From a virus, in the IMG/VR virus record IMGVR_UViG_3300025120_000044, positions 1 to 62,901 of that record: a stretch of 62,901 nucleotides of DNA. One strand, written 5' to 3'. Positions 14,619 through 23,727 of this stretch are shown here, in pieces. Positions within the stretch are counted from its first letter, which is position 1, and each line of letters begins with the position of its first letter. The notes beneath the pieces are model-generated. The model did not search any database, was not told the DNA's origin, and was given only the letters and a program-made list of their open reading frames with translations. A program made the translations under genes and the position numbers.

Positions 14619-17600
14619 TAGCTTGGGCCTCCTCCGCCACCGCCACCGCCGCCGCCGGTAGATGTAGTAGTAACTTTAAAGTCATCTGTTATATCTGTAA
14701 TAGTTAGTGTAGCAGTTCTAGCAAGACCCGCACTACTTGCGCTTGTTACTCGTAGAGAAATAGTGTCACCTGATTGAACAGTAGCTGAGCCTGTTACATA
14801 AGTGCCGCTGTTTATACTCATCTTAGCAGTGCTGTCACCAGTAAGTACAGCTGTACCACCAGAAAATCCATTCCCTGAAAGCGTTATGGTATTAGATGTA
14901 AACACTGTATTTTGTGCAACACTACTTTGATTACTAAATGTAAATTGAGAAGGTTGGTTAAGTGCAAGTCTCTGGAATGCATATTCTACTTTTGTTAAAA
15001 ACCTAGTTCCGCCGTCGCCTTGGGCATGTATATATACATGAGCAGGGGCACTAGTACCACTTCTTTTTATAAAGGTAACTGGTATCTGGGCTATAGCAGT
15101 AGTAGTTTGGAACCTAGCTATACCAGCCCAAAACTCTGCTCTATTAGAATGATATTGTAATCCTCCAATATCGGTCATAGGCAGAGCGCTGCCGTATACA
15201 CCTAAATCAATACTGTTCGGGTTATTATCGTATGCATCAGCTGCTCCCGACAGTTGTGTACCTGAACCAGTTGCTGAATAAGTACCGTCTCCACAACAAA
15301 TACTTAAAGATTTAACTTGGCCAGTACCACCAAAGACTCTTACATAGCCCATATAAATACCACGTTCTGTTCCTATTTCTCCTACCTGAGCTAGTCTCAT
15401 GTCGTTGTTAGCGAAGCCACCAATAGTACTACCTGATACAACTCTATTTATAGTAGGTAGTACAAGATCAGTAACATTAATACGGTCAGCATTAATTAAA
15501 CCAGTCGTGATACGCGAACCGTCGATCGTGGTTGATCCACTCGAACCTAGGTCCGAAGACACTATGAGGTCTGAATCTAAAAATGCGGCATCAATATTGC
15601 CTGTGGTTATATTACCCCCGTGTATTACTGTGCTGGTATTAGCAGATAGGTCCGTAGATTTTATAAACTGAGCATCGATACGTGCAGCATTTATAGTACC
15701 TGCTGTTATACGTGCAGCATCCATACCGCCAGTTGTAATCTTGTCCGCTGATAACGTCCCAACCTTTGCATTGGTTATAGTACCGTCCTTAATTCTAGCT
15801 GTGTCTATATATACAACACCCGAGTCCACAATAAATGGAGCTACAGAGTTAGTAGAAGAAGCACCCGACCCATCCCATATAGCAAACTTGTCTGCCTGGA
15901 ACTGTACGGCTGTACCCGTACCAGAGTCAGAAGCATTAGCTTCAATAACCATACCAGCAACAGCACCGTTAGCATTTACTTGCAGTACATACGCTGCAGC
16001 TGCATTGCCTTCTATGTCCGTAACAGCTGAAGATAGAGCAGTAACACTGGCGTTTGTAGTTACATCACGTATAAGCACCCAGTTGCTGCCATCCCACCTA
16101 TATTGTTTATTACTGTCGTTTGTATCAAACCAAATATCACCTGTGTTTATGGCCGTTGGTGGGTCGTTTTGTGTAAATACTCTTGGGTAATTATCATTAG
16201 CTGTATCTCTGACCGCGACCCAGTTGCTACTTCCTGTGCCAGTAGCTCTGTACAATTTATTAGCATCATCACTATCTATCCATAGATCACCTGCTGCTAA
16301 CGCATTAGGAGCACTTGTTCCTATAAAGGTTTTGTTTTTTGTAGCAATAGAAGCATTGACTCCGGTTATTGCCGCAGCTCTTGCACTTGTTTCATCAGAG
16401 ATAGCTGTCTGATTAATAGTTATATCTGCAGCGTTGCCATCTACATCTGTTCGCAGATTTGATATAAGAGTGGCATGAGCCGAGGTTAAACTGTCTCTTA
16501 TACTTTGCCAGTTACTGCCATCCCATCTGTATAATTGTTTGTCATCTGTATCTACCCACAAGTCCCCTATTGTAAGACCCGAAGCACCAGGTGCAGTTGC
16601 TTGACTAAAGTTCACAGGTATAGCAGTTACAGTAGTTTCTAATTGGCTAACAGCATTAGCAGTTGCAGCTACACCAGTTGTGCTATGGTCTACAGTAGTC
16701 TCTAAAGCATCTATTTTAGTAGAAGTAGAGCCACTTAAGCCTACGGCTGTAGATAAATTAGATACAGCAGTGGCATTTGCAGCTACTCTTGTATCTACAA
16801 CGGCTACCCAAGCGCTACCACTCCATCTATATTGTTTATTAGCATCATCTGTATCAAACCAAAGGTCGCCTTCTTGTGATCCAGTAGGCTGTGATGTTTG
16901 AGCGTGGACCGTGATCCCTGAAGTATCGTTCACGGCCACCCAGTTGCTATTACCAGCTGCAGTTGCACGATACAGTTTATTACTGTCGTCTGTATCTATC
17001 CATAAATCACCAATAGAGATGGCAGTCGGTGCTGAAGTAGATACAAAGGTTTGTGTTTTAGTATTTACTGTACCTGATAAAGAAGTAATAGAGCTATTTG
17101 TAGCAACTATATCATCTTCGTTATCTTCTACCCTTGAAGTTAAAAGACCTACTGCAGTGTTTATAGCACCTACTCCAGTTGTGCCATTATTAACTGTAGT
17201 TTCTAAGTTAGTTATTTTAGTAGAACTTGAACCAGACAAACCTACAGCTGTAGATAGACTAGATATAGCGGTTGCGTTAGAAGTTAAACGTGTGTCATCA
17301 ACAGCTACCCAGGCACTGCCGTTATAGCGATATTGTTTATTGTTATCATTAGTGTCAAACCACAAGTCACCTGCATTTACTCCTGTAGGTTCATTGTCTT
17401 GTGAATGTATAGCTATACCAGAAGTATCGTTTACGGCTACCCAGTTACTACTACCGACCGCAGTTGCACGATACAACTTATTGTTATCGTCTGTATCTAT
17501 CCAAAGGTCGCCAATAGCTGTAGCAGTTGGTGCTGAAGTTCCTACAAAGGTTGTTACTTTACCGTCTGCTTTTGCATCTGCAGTAGCTGCGTTTGACAAT

Positions 17601-19321
17601 GCTGTTGCAATTGCTGAGTCTTGTGTTGCAACCCAAGAACCTGAACGTCGAGTATAAACTTTGTTACCATCGTTAGTGTCAAACCAAATGTCGCCTTCAC
17701 TTGCAGAACCTGGAGCATCATCTTGATAAAAACTGTCAATCTTACCGTCTGCTGTTGATTGCGCTGTAGCTGCGTTTGTTATTGCTGTGCCGATAGAACC
17801 ATCTTGAATAGTCACCCATGCGCTTCCGTTCCAGCGGTAAAGTTTATTGCCATCATTACTGTCGACCCAAAGATCACCAGTAGCTACAGCAGTTGGAGCA
17901 TTATCTTGTACAAAAGTTTGGTTCTTCGCGTTTACTGTAGAAGTTAGAGCAGTAACAGAGGAGGTACTTGCTTTAGTTGCTATGTCATCATCATTAGATG
18001 TTATCTGTGTTTGTAATCCACTAATAGCATTAGCTACCCCATTCGTACCACCAAAACCATTTAATGCACTGTTTAAAGATGTAATAGAAGAAGTTTGACT
18101 AGTTATAGTACCTTCAGCAGATGTAAGCCTAGTGTTTAAACCACTGACTGCACTAGCTACAGTAGAGGTTCCAGAGTAACCAGACAAAGTACTTTCTAGT
18201 TCTGTAATATCGCCTGTGTGTGAGGTTATAGTCCCTTCGGCACTTGTTACCCTAGTTGTTAAAGCAGCAACAGCAGAAGCATTTGCACCTATATTTGTAT
18301 TAGCATTAGTTATAGAAGAGTTTAAAGAAGTAATATTTATTGAAGTTGATATATCTCCATTGTCACTAACACCCGCAACTAATAATAAATCAGATGCGTT
18401 TTGAGATATAGCATTACCATTAGCGTTAATTTGTGTTTGTAAAGTTGTATCAGAGGAACTAGTAGACCCGGCCGTACTTGCTGCCCAGGTACTACCGGTG
18501 TACACGAATATCTCATTACCGTTGTCGGTGTCCATCCATATATCACCAGCTTGCAAACTACTGCTGTCATCTCTAGTTGTAGGTGCAGAGGTTGCCCTTA
18601 TAACCCTAGGTGTACTTGTTGTTAAACTATTAACTGAAGCTTGGGCGGCAGCAGCTGCAGAGTTTACAGTAGCTATAGTAGTCTGTAAGTTAGCAGTAGT
18701 AGAACCTAAAGTAATAGGTATAGTTGTGTTTAATGTAGAGAAACCAGGTAGAGCACTTAACTCTTCTGAAAGAGCTTGCATTACTGCGCCTATGTCTACT
18801 TCTGTATTAGCAACCGTGCCTTCAGTAGCATTGTAAGGGCTTACTACGTCTGCAATACTTACAAACCTAACCCAATAATAATAAGTAGCTCCGTAACCTA
18901 CTTCATCAGAATATACAAAGGCATTAGTAGTAGATATAAGAGTAGCGCCACCAAGAGCATTTGCTTGCGATCTCCATATTTCTGTGTATGCGTGATTGCC
19001 GTAACTAGCTTTGTCCCAAGTTAAAAGTATGCCAGTAAAAGCTCCACTTGCTTCTAGGTTAGTAGGTGCGGGTGGGGTGGTAAGATCTCCAGGCCCACCG
19101 TCATCTGGAGGAGATATGCCATTTTCTACACCAACAGCTTTGTTTCTTACCTTTACGATACCAGAATCAGATAATTCTCTAAGAGTTACAGCTCTATCTA
19201 AAGGATCGCCACGTCTGCCTAATCTAACTTCTAATGCTTCTTTAATAGCATCGAGTGCTATCTTTAGTTCTCTGTCAGTTTTAGGAGGTATGTTTTTTAA
19301 GCCTGGAAGTTTTGTAGTCAT
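14618..19321 (-). CDS. Large tail fibre / host-specificity protein with GDLW repeats
   Basis: The protein has 1,567 residues from the ATG at 19321, which overlaps the upstream stop as TAATG behind GGAAG. Order of domains: helical N-terminus, a fibronectin type III domain (about 75-165), coiled-coil blocks with N-heptads, then at least eight modules of pattern P-T-x-G-D-L-W-x-D-T-x-D-x-N-K-x-Y-R-x-x-G-S-x-W (about 245-1120). A DUF1983/gpJ-like region with repeated ITxGxINAxRI follows (about 1180-1290), then a beta-rich tip. The protein ends in ten consecutive Gly before Pro-Ser. It is probably the receptor-binding fibre; the module array could recombine to change length. Confidence 0.85.
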   Translation of the reverse strand: MTTKLPGLKNIPPKTDRELKIALDAIKEALEVRLGRRGDPLDRAVTLRELSDSGIVKVRNKAVGVENGISPPDDGGPGDLTTPPAPTNLEASGAFTGILLTWDKASYGNHAYTEIWRSQANALGGATLISTTNAFVYSDEVGYGATYYYWVRFVSIADVVSPYNATEGTVANTEVDIGAVMQALSEELSALPGFSTLNTTIPITLGSTTANLQTTIATVNSAAAAAQASVNSLTTSTPRVIRATSAPTTRDDSSSLQAGDIWMDTDNGNEIFVYTGSTWAASTAGSTSSSDTTLQTQINANGNAISQNASDLLLVAGVSDNGDISTSINITSLNSSITNANTNIGANASAVAALTTRVTSAEGTITSHTGDITELESTLSGYSGTSTVASAVSGLNTRLTSAEGTITSQTSSITSLNSALNGFGGTNGVANAISGLQTQITSNDDDIATKASTSSVTALTSTVNAKNQTFVQDNAPTAVATGDLWVDSNDGNKLYRWNGSAWVTIQDGSIGTAITNAATAQSTADGKIDSFYQDDAPGSASEGDIWFDTNDGNKVYTRRSGSWVATQDSAIATALSNAATADAKADGKVTTFVGTSAPTATAIGDLWIDTDDNNKLYRATAVGSSNWVAVNDTSGIAIHSQDNEPTGVNAGDLWFDTNDNNKQYRYNGSAWVAVDDTRLTSNATAISSLSTAVGLSGSSSTKITNLETTVNNGTTGVGAINTAVGLLTSRVEDNEDDIVATNSSITSLSGTVNTKTQTFVSTSAPTAISIGDLWIDTDDSNKLYRATAAGNSNWVAVNDTSGITVHAQTSQPTGSQEGDLWFDTDDANKQYRWSGSAWVAVVDTRVAANATAVSNLSTAVGLSGSTSTKIDALETTVDHSTTGVAATANAVSQLETTVTAIPVNFSQATAPGASGLTIGDLWVDTDDKQLYRWDGSNWQSIRDSLTSAHATLISNLRTDVDGNAADITINQTAISDETSARAAAITGVNASIATKNKTFIGTSAPNALAAGDLWIDSDDANKLYRATGTGSSNWVAVRDTANDNYPRVFTQNDPPTAINTGDIWFDTNDSNKQYRWDGSNWVLIRDVTTNASVTALSSAVTDIEGNAAAAYVLQVNANGAVAGMVIEANASDSGTGTAVQFQADKFAIWDGSGASSTNSVAPFIVDSGVVYIDTARIKDGTITNAKVGTLSADKITTGGMDAARITAGTINAARIDAQFIKSTDLSANTSTVIHGGNITTGNIDAAFLDSDLIVSSDLGSSGSTTIDGSRITTGLINADRINVTDLVLPTINRVVSGSTIGGFANNDMRLAQVGEIGTERGIYMGYVRVFGGTGQVKSLSICCGDGTYSATGSGTQLSGAADAYDNNPNSIDLGVYGSALPMTDIGGLQYHSNRAEFWAGIARFQTTTAIAQIPVTFIKRSGTSAPAHVYIHAQGDGGTRFLTKVEYAFQRLALNQPSQFTFSNQSSVAQNTVFTSNTITLSGNGFSGGTAVLTGDSTAKMSINSGTYVTGSATVQSGDTISLRVTSASSAGLARTATLTITDITDDFKVTTTSTGGGGGGGGGGPS

Positions 19322-21303
19322 TACACTTCCTTCAGCTCTACGATTGACTCTCCTAGACAAACCTCGTTTACTACTTTTGCAGTTTCTATTTCAAATGCAA
19401 AAGTTTTATGTACACTTGCAGGCAAACGTACTACGGGTTCAGTTATAGATGTAGCATTAAAACTAGGAGTAGTACCTGTGACACTAAAAACACTACCGCT
19501 TGTAGAAATTGTAGCGTTATATATTACCGAACCATCTCCGTACACTTTTAAAGTTACCGGATATGCTTCTGCATCTACTTTTGCAAACCCCATACTAGTA
19601 TGTCGGGCCATTGGAAACTCTTTACTCTTCCAATTGTACGTAAGGTTAGTAGAACTACCTTGGAATTTTTTAATTTTATTACCTATTATTAAGTACAACT
19701 CGTTATCGTCGGGGTCAGTAAACCCGCCTCGAATTAATGCGGCTGCATCTAAATTTACAAGAGCATTTGTACCTTGTCGAGGGTCAAATATAAATCCACC
19801 AAAACCCGAACCGGTATTGTAAAACCCTACATATCTACCCTGCCAGTAAAAACCAGTTATAGTAGAAGGGTAGTAATCACTTTGCCATTGTTCTGGAGTT
19901 ATTAAACCTTCTGTTATATTAGACGCTTGGGCACCAGAAGCTGCAATCAAGCCATCGGGCCCTGCATATATTACTGTTTCACCCATATCTACCATAGACC
20001 TTTTACTCAAACACGCTTCTGCTGTTTCTATTTTTATAGCAATCATGGCTGAAGGGTCGCTGCCCGTTACTAAGTAAGGAGTGCTTTCTGTACCTACAAT
20101 AAGCCCATTAGAAGTAGCTTTTATACCTACTATTTTTTCTTCTATACCTAATCTATATGCGGCAGGCCAAGCGTGTGGCTGATAAGCTTCACTAAAACAT
20201 ATTCTATTACCTGTAAAACCAGCAAAAGTACCATTGCCTAAAGCTAACAACCCTTTCATAGGACCATCTGGATATAAAGCGCTGTCATCTGGCGGTGCAA
20301 TCCAAGTGCTAGAGGGTAAAACTTCGGCTAATTCACTATTTTTAGAAACGTCCGTGTAGGTCGTAGCTGACAAAGCAAGTTCTGCTACAAACTGAAACTG
20401 TGTAGAGTTAGAACCAGTATTAGATCTATATATTCTTTTCTTTGATAGGTTAGTATTAGTGATACTAGTGGAAGTTTCTAACGCGGATAAAGCTACAGTC
20501 ATATTATCATCTGTAGTTATAACAGTAGAAGCAGGCGAAGGCGGGCCTTCTTCTCCGTATGCAGATACAAAAGTGTATACGTAGGAAGTTTCATAATCTA
20601 ACTCTGCGTCTGAATTACCACCAAGTGCTACACCGTTTGCTACAGAGGCACTATTACCCGTACCCGTTGCAGCAGCAGATAATTCTACTGTTAGAGTAGA
20701 AACACTAGGCACTGTCTTTATTTTATAATTACCATTTATATCTGCAGCAGCTACTCCCTGCGTTGTAGCAAAACCTGTAAGTGTTATGTATTCACCTACA
20801 GAAGCACTATGGGCGGTAGCTGAGCCACTTGTAGAAGTAGTAATAGTGATTGTGGAACTCTCATTTACAAATGCAATAATGCCATCAAACTGTGTTTGTC
20901 CTACTGGAGCTACTGTTGGAGCGGCTGTTGGGGCAGGTATACCCAATCTGTAAGCAGCATTAGGGTACACAGAACCACCAATTATGTCTGAAGATCTACC
21001 CATTTTAGGGAAAGTTTGACCTGACCAATATAACGTGTCGTTAGTGTCTCCAGGAATAGCACTACGCACGACGTTAACATCTTCGTCAAATTGTAGCCAA
21101 CGTTCTGGGCTATCTGTGTATTTAAAAATGCTTTGTCTAGAAGAATTAGAAAGGGTAAGAGTATCAGAATTATCTCTTATAGGTACTAAACGCCCACTTT
21201 CAAGATTTACGTCGGTAGCAGTTGTAGCTAACTCATCTTTTAATAGACGGGGAGAAGCTTTAGGAGCAAGTCCTCCAAAGGTGTTAAGTTTAATATATGC
21301 CAT
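19321..21303 (-). CDS. Virion tail protein, P22 gp10/tail-nozzle-like
   Basis: The 660-residue protein starts with the FGGLAPKASPRLLKD motif common to podovirus tail-stabilisation or nozzle proteins, contains an Ig/FN3-like insert (about 140-270, with YVYTFVSAYGEEGPPSP) and a propeller-like C-terminal half with repeated LALGNGTFAGF and YLVTG strands. It probably forms part of the short tail tube to which the fibre gene product binds. The call is by pattern and position. Confidence 0.7.
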   Translation of the reverse strand: MAYIKLNTFGGLAPKASPRLLKDELATTATDVNLESGRLVPIRDNSDTLTLSNSSRQSIFKYTDSPERWLQFDEDVNVVRSAIPGDTNDTLYWSGQTFPKMGRSSDIIGGSVYPNAAYRLGIPAPTAAPTVAPVGQTQFDGIIAFVNESSTITITTSTSGSATAHSASVGEYITLTGFATTQGVAAADINGNYKIKTVPSVSTLTVELSAAATGTGNSASVANGVALGGNSDAELDYETSYVYTFVSAYGEEGPPSPASTVITTDDNMTVALSALETSTSITNTNLSKKRIYRSNTGSNSTQFQFVAELALSATTYTDVSKNSELAEVLPSSTWIAPPDDSALYPDGPMKGLLALGNGTFAGFTGNRICFSEAYQPHAWPAAYRLGIEEKIVGIKATSNGLIVGTESTPYLVTGSDPSAMIAIKIETAEACLSKRSMVDMGETVIYAGPDGLIAASGAQASNITEGLITPEQWQSDYYPSTITGFYWQGRYVGFYNTGSGFGGFIFDPRQGTNALVNLDAAALIRGGFTDPDDNELYLIIGNKIKKFQGSSTNLTYNWKSKEFPMARHTSMGFAKVDAEAYPVTLKVYGDGSVIYNATISTSGSVFSVTGTTPSFNATSITEPVVRLPASVHKTFAFEIETAKVVNEVCLGESIVELKEV

Positions 21304-21310
21304 TTTTTCA

Positions 21311-21763
21311 TTATACAGTATTCAGAACTGATTCTTGCAGTTCTCGACTCCTTCTTCCTACTTGGTTAAACCATCTGCTGTCTTCCATTTCAGCTGCCAT
21401 TTGTTTCCAATCATGTGATCTACATGCTTTTAACATGTTACGGAACTTAGAAAGTCTAGTCCCTCCTAGATTAAAGCACATATTAACTATGACGTGTTGG
21501 ATATTTTCGGGTAACTTGTAAAAATCTTCTTCTGTACCAAACACGTGTATGGCTTCATCTACGTGCTTAGCAAAATCATCTTCATAATACAGATCAACAA
21601 CTTCTTGTGACACTTTAGTACCAACTTCCCAATCGTATTCAGGATCATTAGGTTGGCATAGATGCCCGACACCTAATGTTTTGTAGCCTAGGCTATCTTT
21701 ATAAATTTCTAAAACTTCGCCTTCGTGTCTTTTAATCTCTTCTTTTAGTTGTTCTACATTCAT
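21311..21763 (-). CDS. Endolysin, T4-type GH24 lysozyme
   Basis: The 150-residue protein has the GH24 catalytic triad with T4 lysozyme spacing: E14 (RHEGE), D23 (YKDSLGY) and T29 (YKTLGVGH), matching T4 E11, D20 and T26. NMCFNLGG follows near residue 94. It cleaves the MurNAc-GlcNAc bond of peptidoglycan. No signal peptide is present, so it needs a holin to reach the wall. It overlaps the next upstream small gene by 4 bp within a compact lysis cluster. Confidence 0.93.
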   Translation of the reverse strand: MNVEQLKEEIKRHEGEVLEIYKDSLGYKTLGVGHLCQPNDPEYDWEVGTKVSQEVVDLYYEDDFAKHVDEAIHVFGTEEDFYKLPENIQHVIVNMCFNLGGTRLSKFRNMLKACRSHDWKQMAAEMEDSRWFNQVGRRSRELQESVLNTV

Positions 21764-22008
21764 GGTGTTATTATCCTGTCGTCTACTGACTTAATCTTGT
21801 CTTCTTTTAAAAAGACTTGCAGTTCCGTTACGGTTGTTTTTTGTGCTGCTTCTACCTTTCGTAAGTTAAAATCAGCGTCTTGCCATTCACTTTGTAATCT
21901 AACTAACATGTTAAATTGCTGAGCTACTCGGTCAGTCATCTGGGTTATATCGTATTGTTTACCATCAAAGTTGATTAACTGTGGTAATTTGCTTTCGGCT
22001 TTAGCCAT
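21760..22008 (-). CDS. Small helical protein in lysis cluster (DUF6447-like)
   Basis: The 82-residue protein starts at ATG 22008 after a perfect AAGGAGG; an earlier in-frame ATG lies ahead of that site. It has a FDGKQYDITQMTD strand-turn segment then two helices with polar heptads. The pattern recalls DUF6447, but I hold that loosely. It lies between the lysozyme (4-bp overlap) and an XhlA-like gene. Confidence 0.75.
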   Translation of the reverse strand: MAKAESKLPQLINFDGKQYDITQMTDRVAQQFNMLVRLQSEWQDADFNLRKVEAAQKTTVTELQVFLKEDKIKSVDDRIITP

Positions 22009-22018
22009 AGGTACCTCC

Positions 22019-22201
22019 TTATAAAAAGCTAGACCCAATGATAAGGACGTATACGCCTATAATCATTGTTGTGAACTTAGTGTCCATACGGTCAAACTTA
22101 GCATCTCCTTTGTCTAAGCGCTTTTCTATAGCAGTGTATCGAATATTACACTCTCTTTCGTGTGATTCGATTTTTGCCAATGTTTCTTTAACCGTAGCCA
22201 T
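22019..22201 (-). CDS. XhlA-like holin-associated membrane protein
   Basis: From ATG 22201 the protein has 60 residues: a coiled-coil with the repeated KRLDKGDAKFDRMDTKF (about 27-43) and a single C-terminal membrane helix (TMIIGVYVLIIGSSFL). This is the hemolysin XhlA layout, in which the protein helps a holin deliver endolysin. It begins 7 bp after the stop of a 52-residue membrane protein. Confidence 0.75.
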   Translation of the reverse strand: MATVKETLAKIESHERECNIRYTAIEKRLDKGDAKFDRMDTKFTTMIIGVYVLIIGSSFL

Positions 22202-22208
22202 AAAAGGA

Positions 22209-22367
22209 TTATAGGCCAAAAAGCGCTGTAACACCAAATGATACCCCCATAAACATAAGTAGTATCTTTACAGGGAACAAGAATATAAAGAATACTCTAG
22301 CTACTTTACGTTTTTTAGATATTTCTGACCAAGGAGGTAGCCCTGGTGGGTTTTTTAAATTAATCAT
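22209..22367 (-). CDS. Short membrane protein in lysis cluster (candidate holin)
   Basis: The 52-residue protein begins MINLKNPPGLPPW, followed by a basic KKRK stop-transfer patch and one or two hydrophobic stretches (about 24-50). Its ATG overlaps the upstream stop as ATGA, and a GGAGG lies within the first codons. The tight spacing to both neighbours argues that it is translated. With the XhlA-like gene and the lysozyme it makes a holin/accessory/endolysin set, in addition to the 3TM holin at 12.7-13.2 kb. Confidence 0.75.
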   Translation of the reverse strand: MINLKNPPGLPPWSEISKKRKVARVFFIFLFPVKILLMFMGVSFGVTALFGL

Positions 22368-23092
22368 ACGAACTCCACTGTGAAAGGCCTATTTAATAAT
22401 ATGCTAAATCCCGTAAGTGTCATGTTGCCACCAATACCTGTATAAACGCTCCATTGTCTTTTGCCGGAGGTATAAGTGTACGTAAAGTCACTCCTGGGAT
22501 ATGTAAAAGTAAAGTTATAAAACGTACTGCTTCCTGATGTAGTACTACCACCTGGGTATAAGCTTCTTAGATACATAGTAGTCCACCCAGAATTAGAATT
22601 ACTAGCCGAAACTTCAATGTAGCTTGTGCCGCCAAATCCACTAGCTGCCATATATAGAGCATGAAGAGTACTACCACTAGGGAAACTAGCTACGCCAGTC
22701 AGGCTGATTCCACTAGTACCACCACTAGAACCTAAACCAAAATTACCAAAACCTCCTCCACTGTTTGCGTTCAAAAAAGCTGCGCCGGACCCGGTAGGAG
22801 AGCTAACTCCAGTATATGTAACTGTTGATGCACCTTTACTAGTACCTGTGGTTACTGCCTGATTATGGCTTATCATGCCGGCTGTCCCACCAAAATCTCG
22901 GGCTTGTAAAGTTTGTGAACCAGCTGTAGTAATAGCGTTAACGGCCTGGTTAGCCCTAGGCGTCATTTTTCTATATTCGTTCCAGGTAACATTACTGTTA
23001 GATTTAGCACTAACACCTTGATCTGGTGTACGGTATTCTGCTGCTATTTCAGCTGCATCAATATTGCTTGTTTTATCTATAAAACCAGACAT
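22364..23092 (-). CDS. Gly/Ser/Thr-rich virion protein, probably tail-associated
   Basis: The 242-residue protein has a helical N-terminus (IDAAEIAAEYRTPDQG) and a Gly-Ser-Thr-rich beta region (85-240) with Tyr-rich strands. No family is recognised. The composition and position among fibre genes suggest a surface-exposed tail or fibre component. It abuts its neighbours at both ends. Confidence 0.7.
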   Translation of the reverse strand: MSGFIDKTSNIDAAEIAAEYRTPDQGVSAKSNSNVTWNEYRKMTPRANQAVNAITTAGSQTLQARDFGGTAGMISHNQAVTTGTSKGASTVTYTGVSSPTGSGAAFLNANSGGGFGNFGLGSSGGTSGISLTGVASFPSGSTLHALYMAASGFGGTSYIEVSASNSNSGWTTMYLRSLYPGGSTTSGSSTFYNFTFTYPRSDFTYTYTSGKRQWSVYTGIGGNMTLTGFSILLNRPFTVEFV

Positions 23093-23724
23093 TAATAATA
23101 CTCCATAGAATATTTTTCAAACACTACATTATATTCAGATTTTACCCCATCCCAATCCTGTCCACTAGTGCTGTAGTTTTGTGTGACCTGACCTAAATGT
23201 TTTAAAGTATCCCAGTTTCTTATATTACATTCTTCTATAGGACCAAAATGGTTTTTATAAGCCATAAAAGTATCGTTCATAGGAGATCCTACATCGCAAT
23301 AGCTATAAGCAATAGTTGCGCCTAAACTTTTTTCATTCGTAGCTCTATTATTATGATATTCAGGATTACGCATAAAACCCCTAGTGCCGTCTTTGTCGGG
23401 TCTAATTAAAGTATTACACAAATGATATGCGCCATCTTGTATGTACCCTAAAGTAATATTTACAAGATAACCGTTTACGTGCATAGAGAATACAACACCA
23501 CCGTTTTGTCCTGAAGCGTAATACATACAAAGATTTGTCCAGTACATTGCGTGGAGGTTAGGATCTGCAGCTTGTACTTCTTCTTTTGTAAAGTCTGCGC
23601 CTGGATAGTTATAGGTACCTTTATTAAAAAAACCTACTGAGTTTAAGTATAAATCTTCTATAACCCCAGTAATATACAGTTCGGTTATATCATCTGTAGT
23701 AAGTATTTTATCTTCAAATTCCAT
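23092..23724 (-). CDS. Hypothetical protein next to the glycosyltransferase-hydroxylase
   Basis: The 210-residue protein is rich in Tyr, Asn and Asp, with several Cys and His (for example LCMYYASGQNGG, PEYHNNRATNE) and a GNAT-like alternation of strands that I cannot confirm. It follows the collagen-modification genes directly and may act with them or be a virion protein. Confidence 0.7.
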   Translation of the reverse strand: MEFEDKILTTDDITELYITGVIEDLYLNSVGFFNKGTYNYPGADFTKEEVQAADPNLHAMYWTNLCMYYASGQNGGVVFSMHVNGYLVNITLGYIQDGAYHLCNTLIRPDKDGTRGFMRNPEYHNNRATNEKSLGATIAYSYCDVGSPMNDTFMAYKNHFGPIEECNIRNWDTLKHLGQVTQNYSTSGQDWDGVKSEYNVVFEKYSMEYY

Positions 23725-23727
23725 ACT

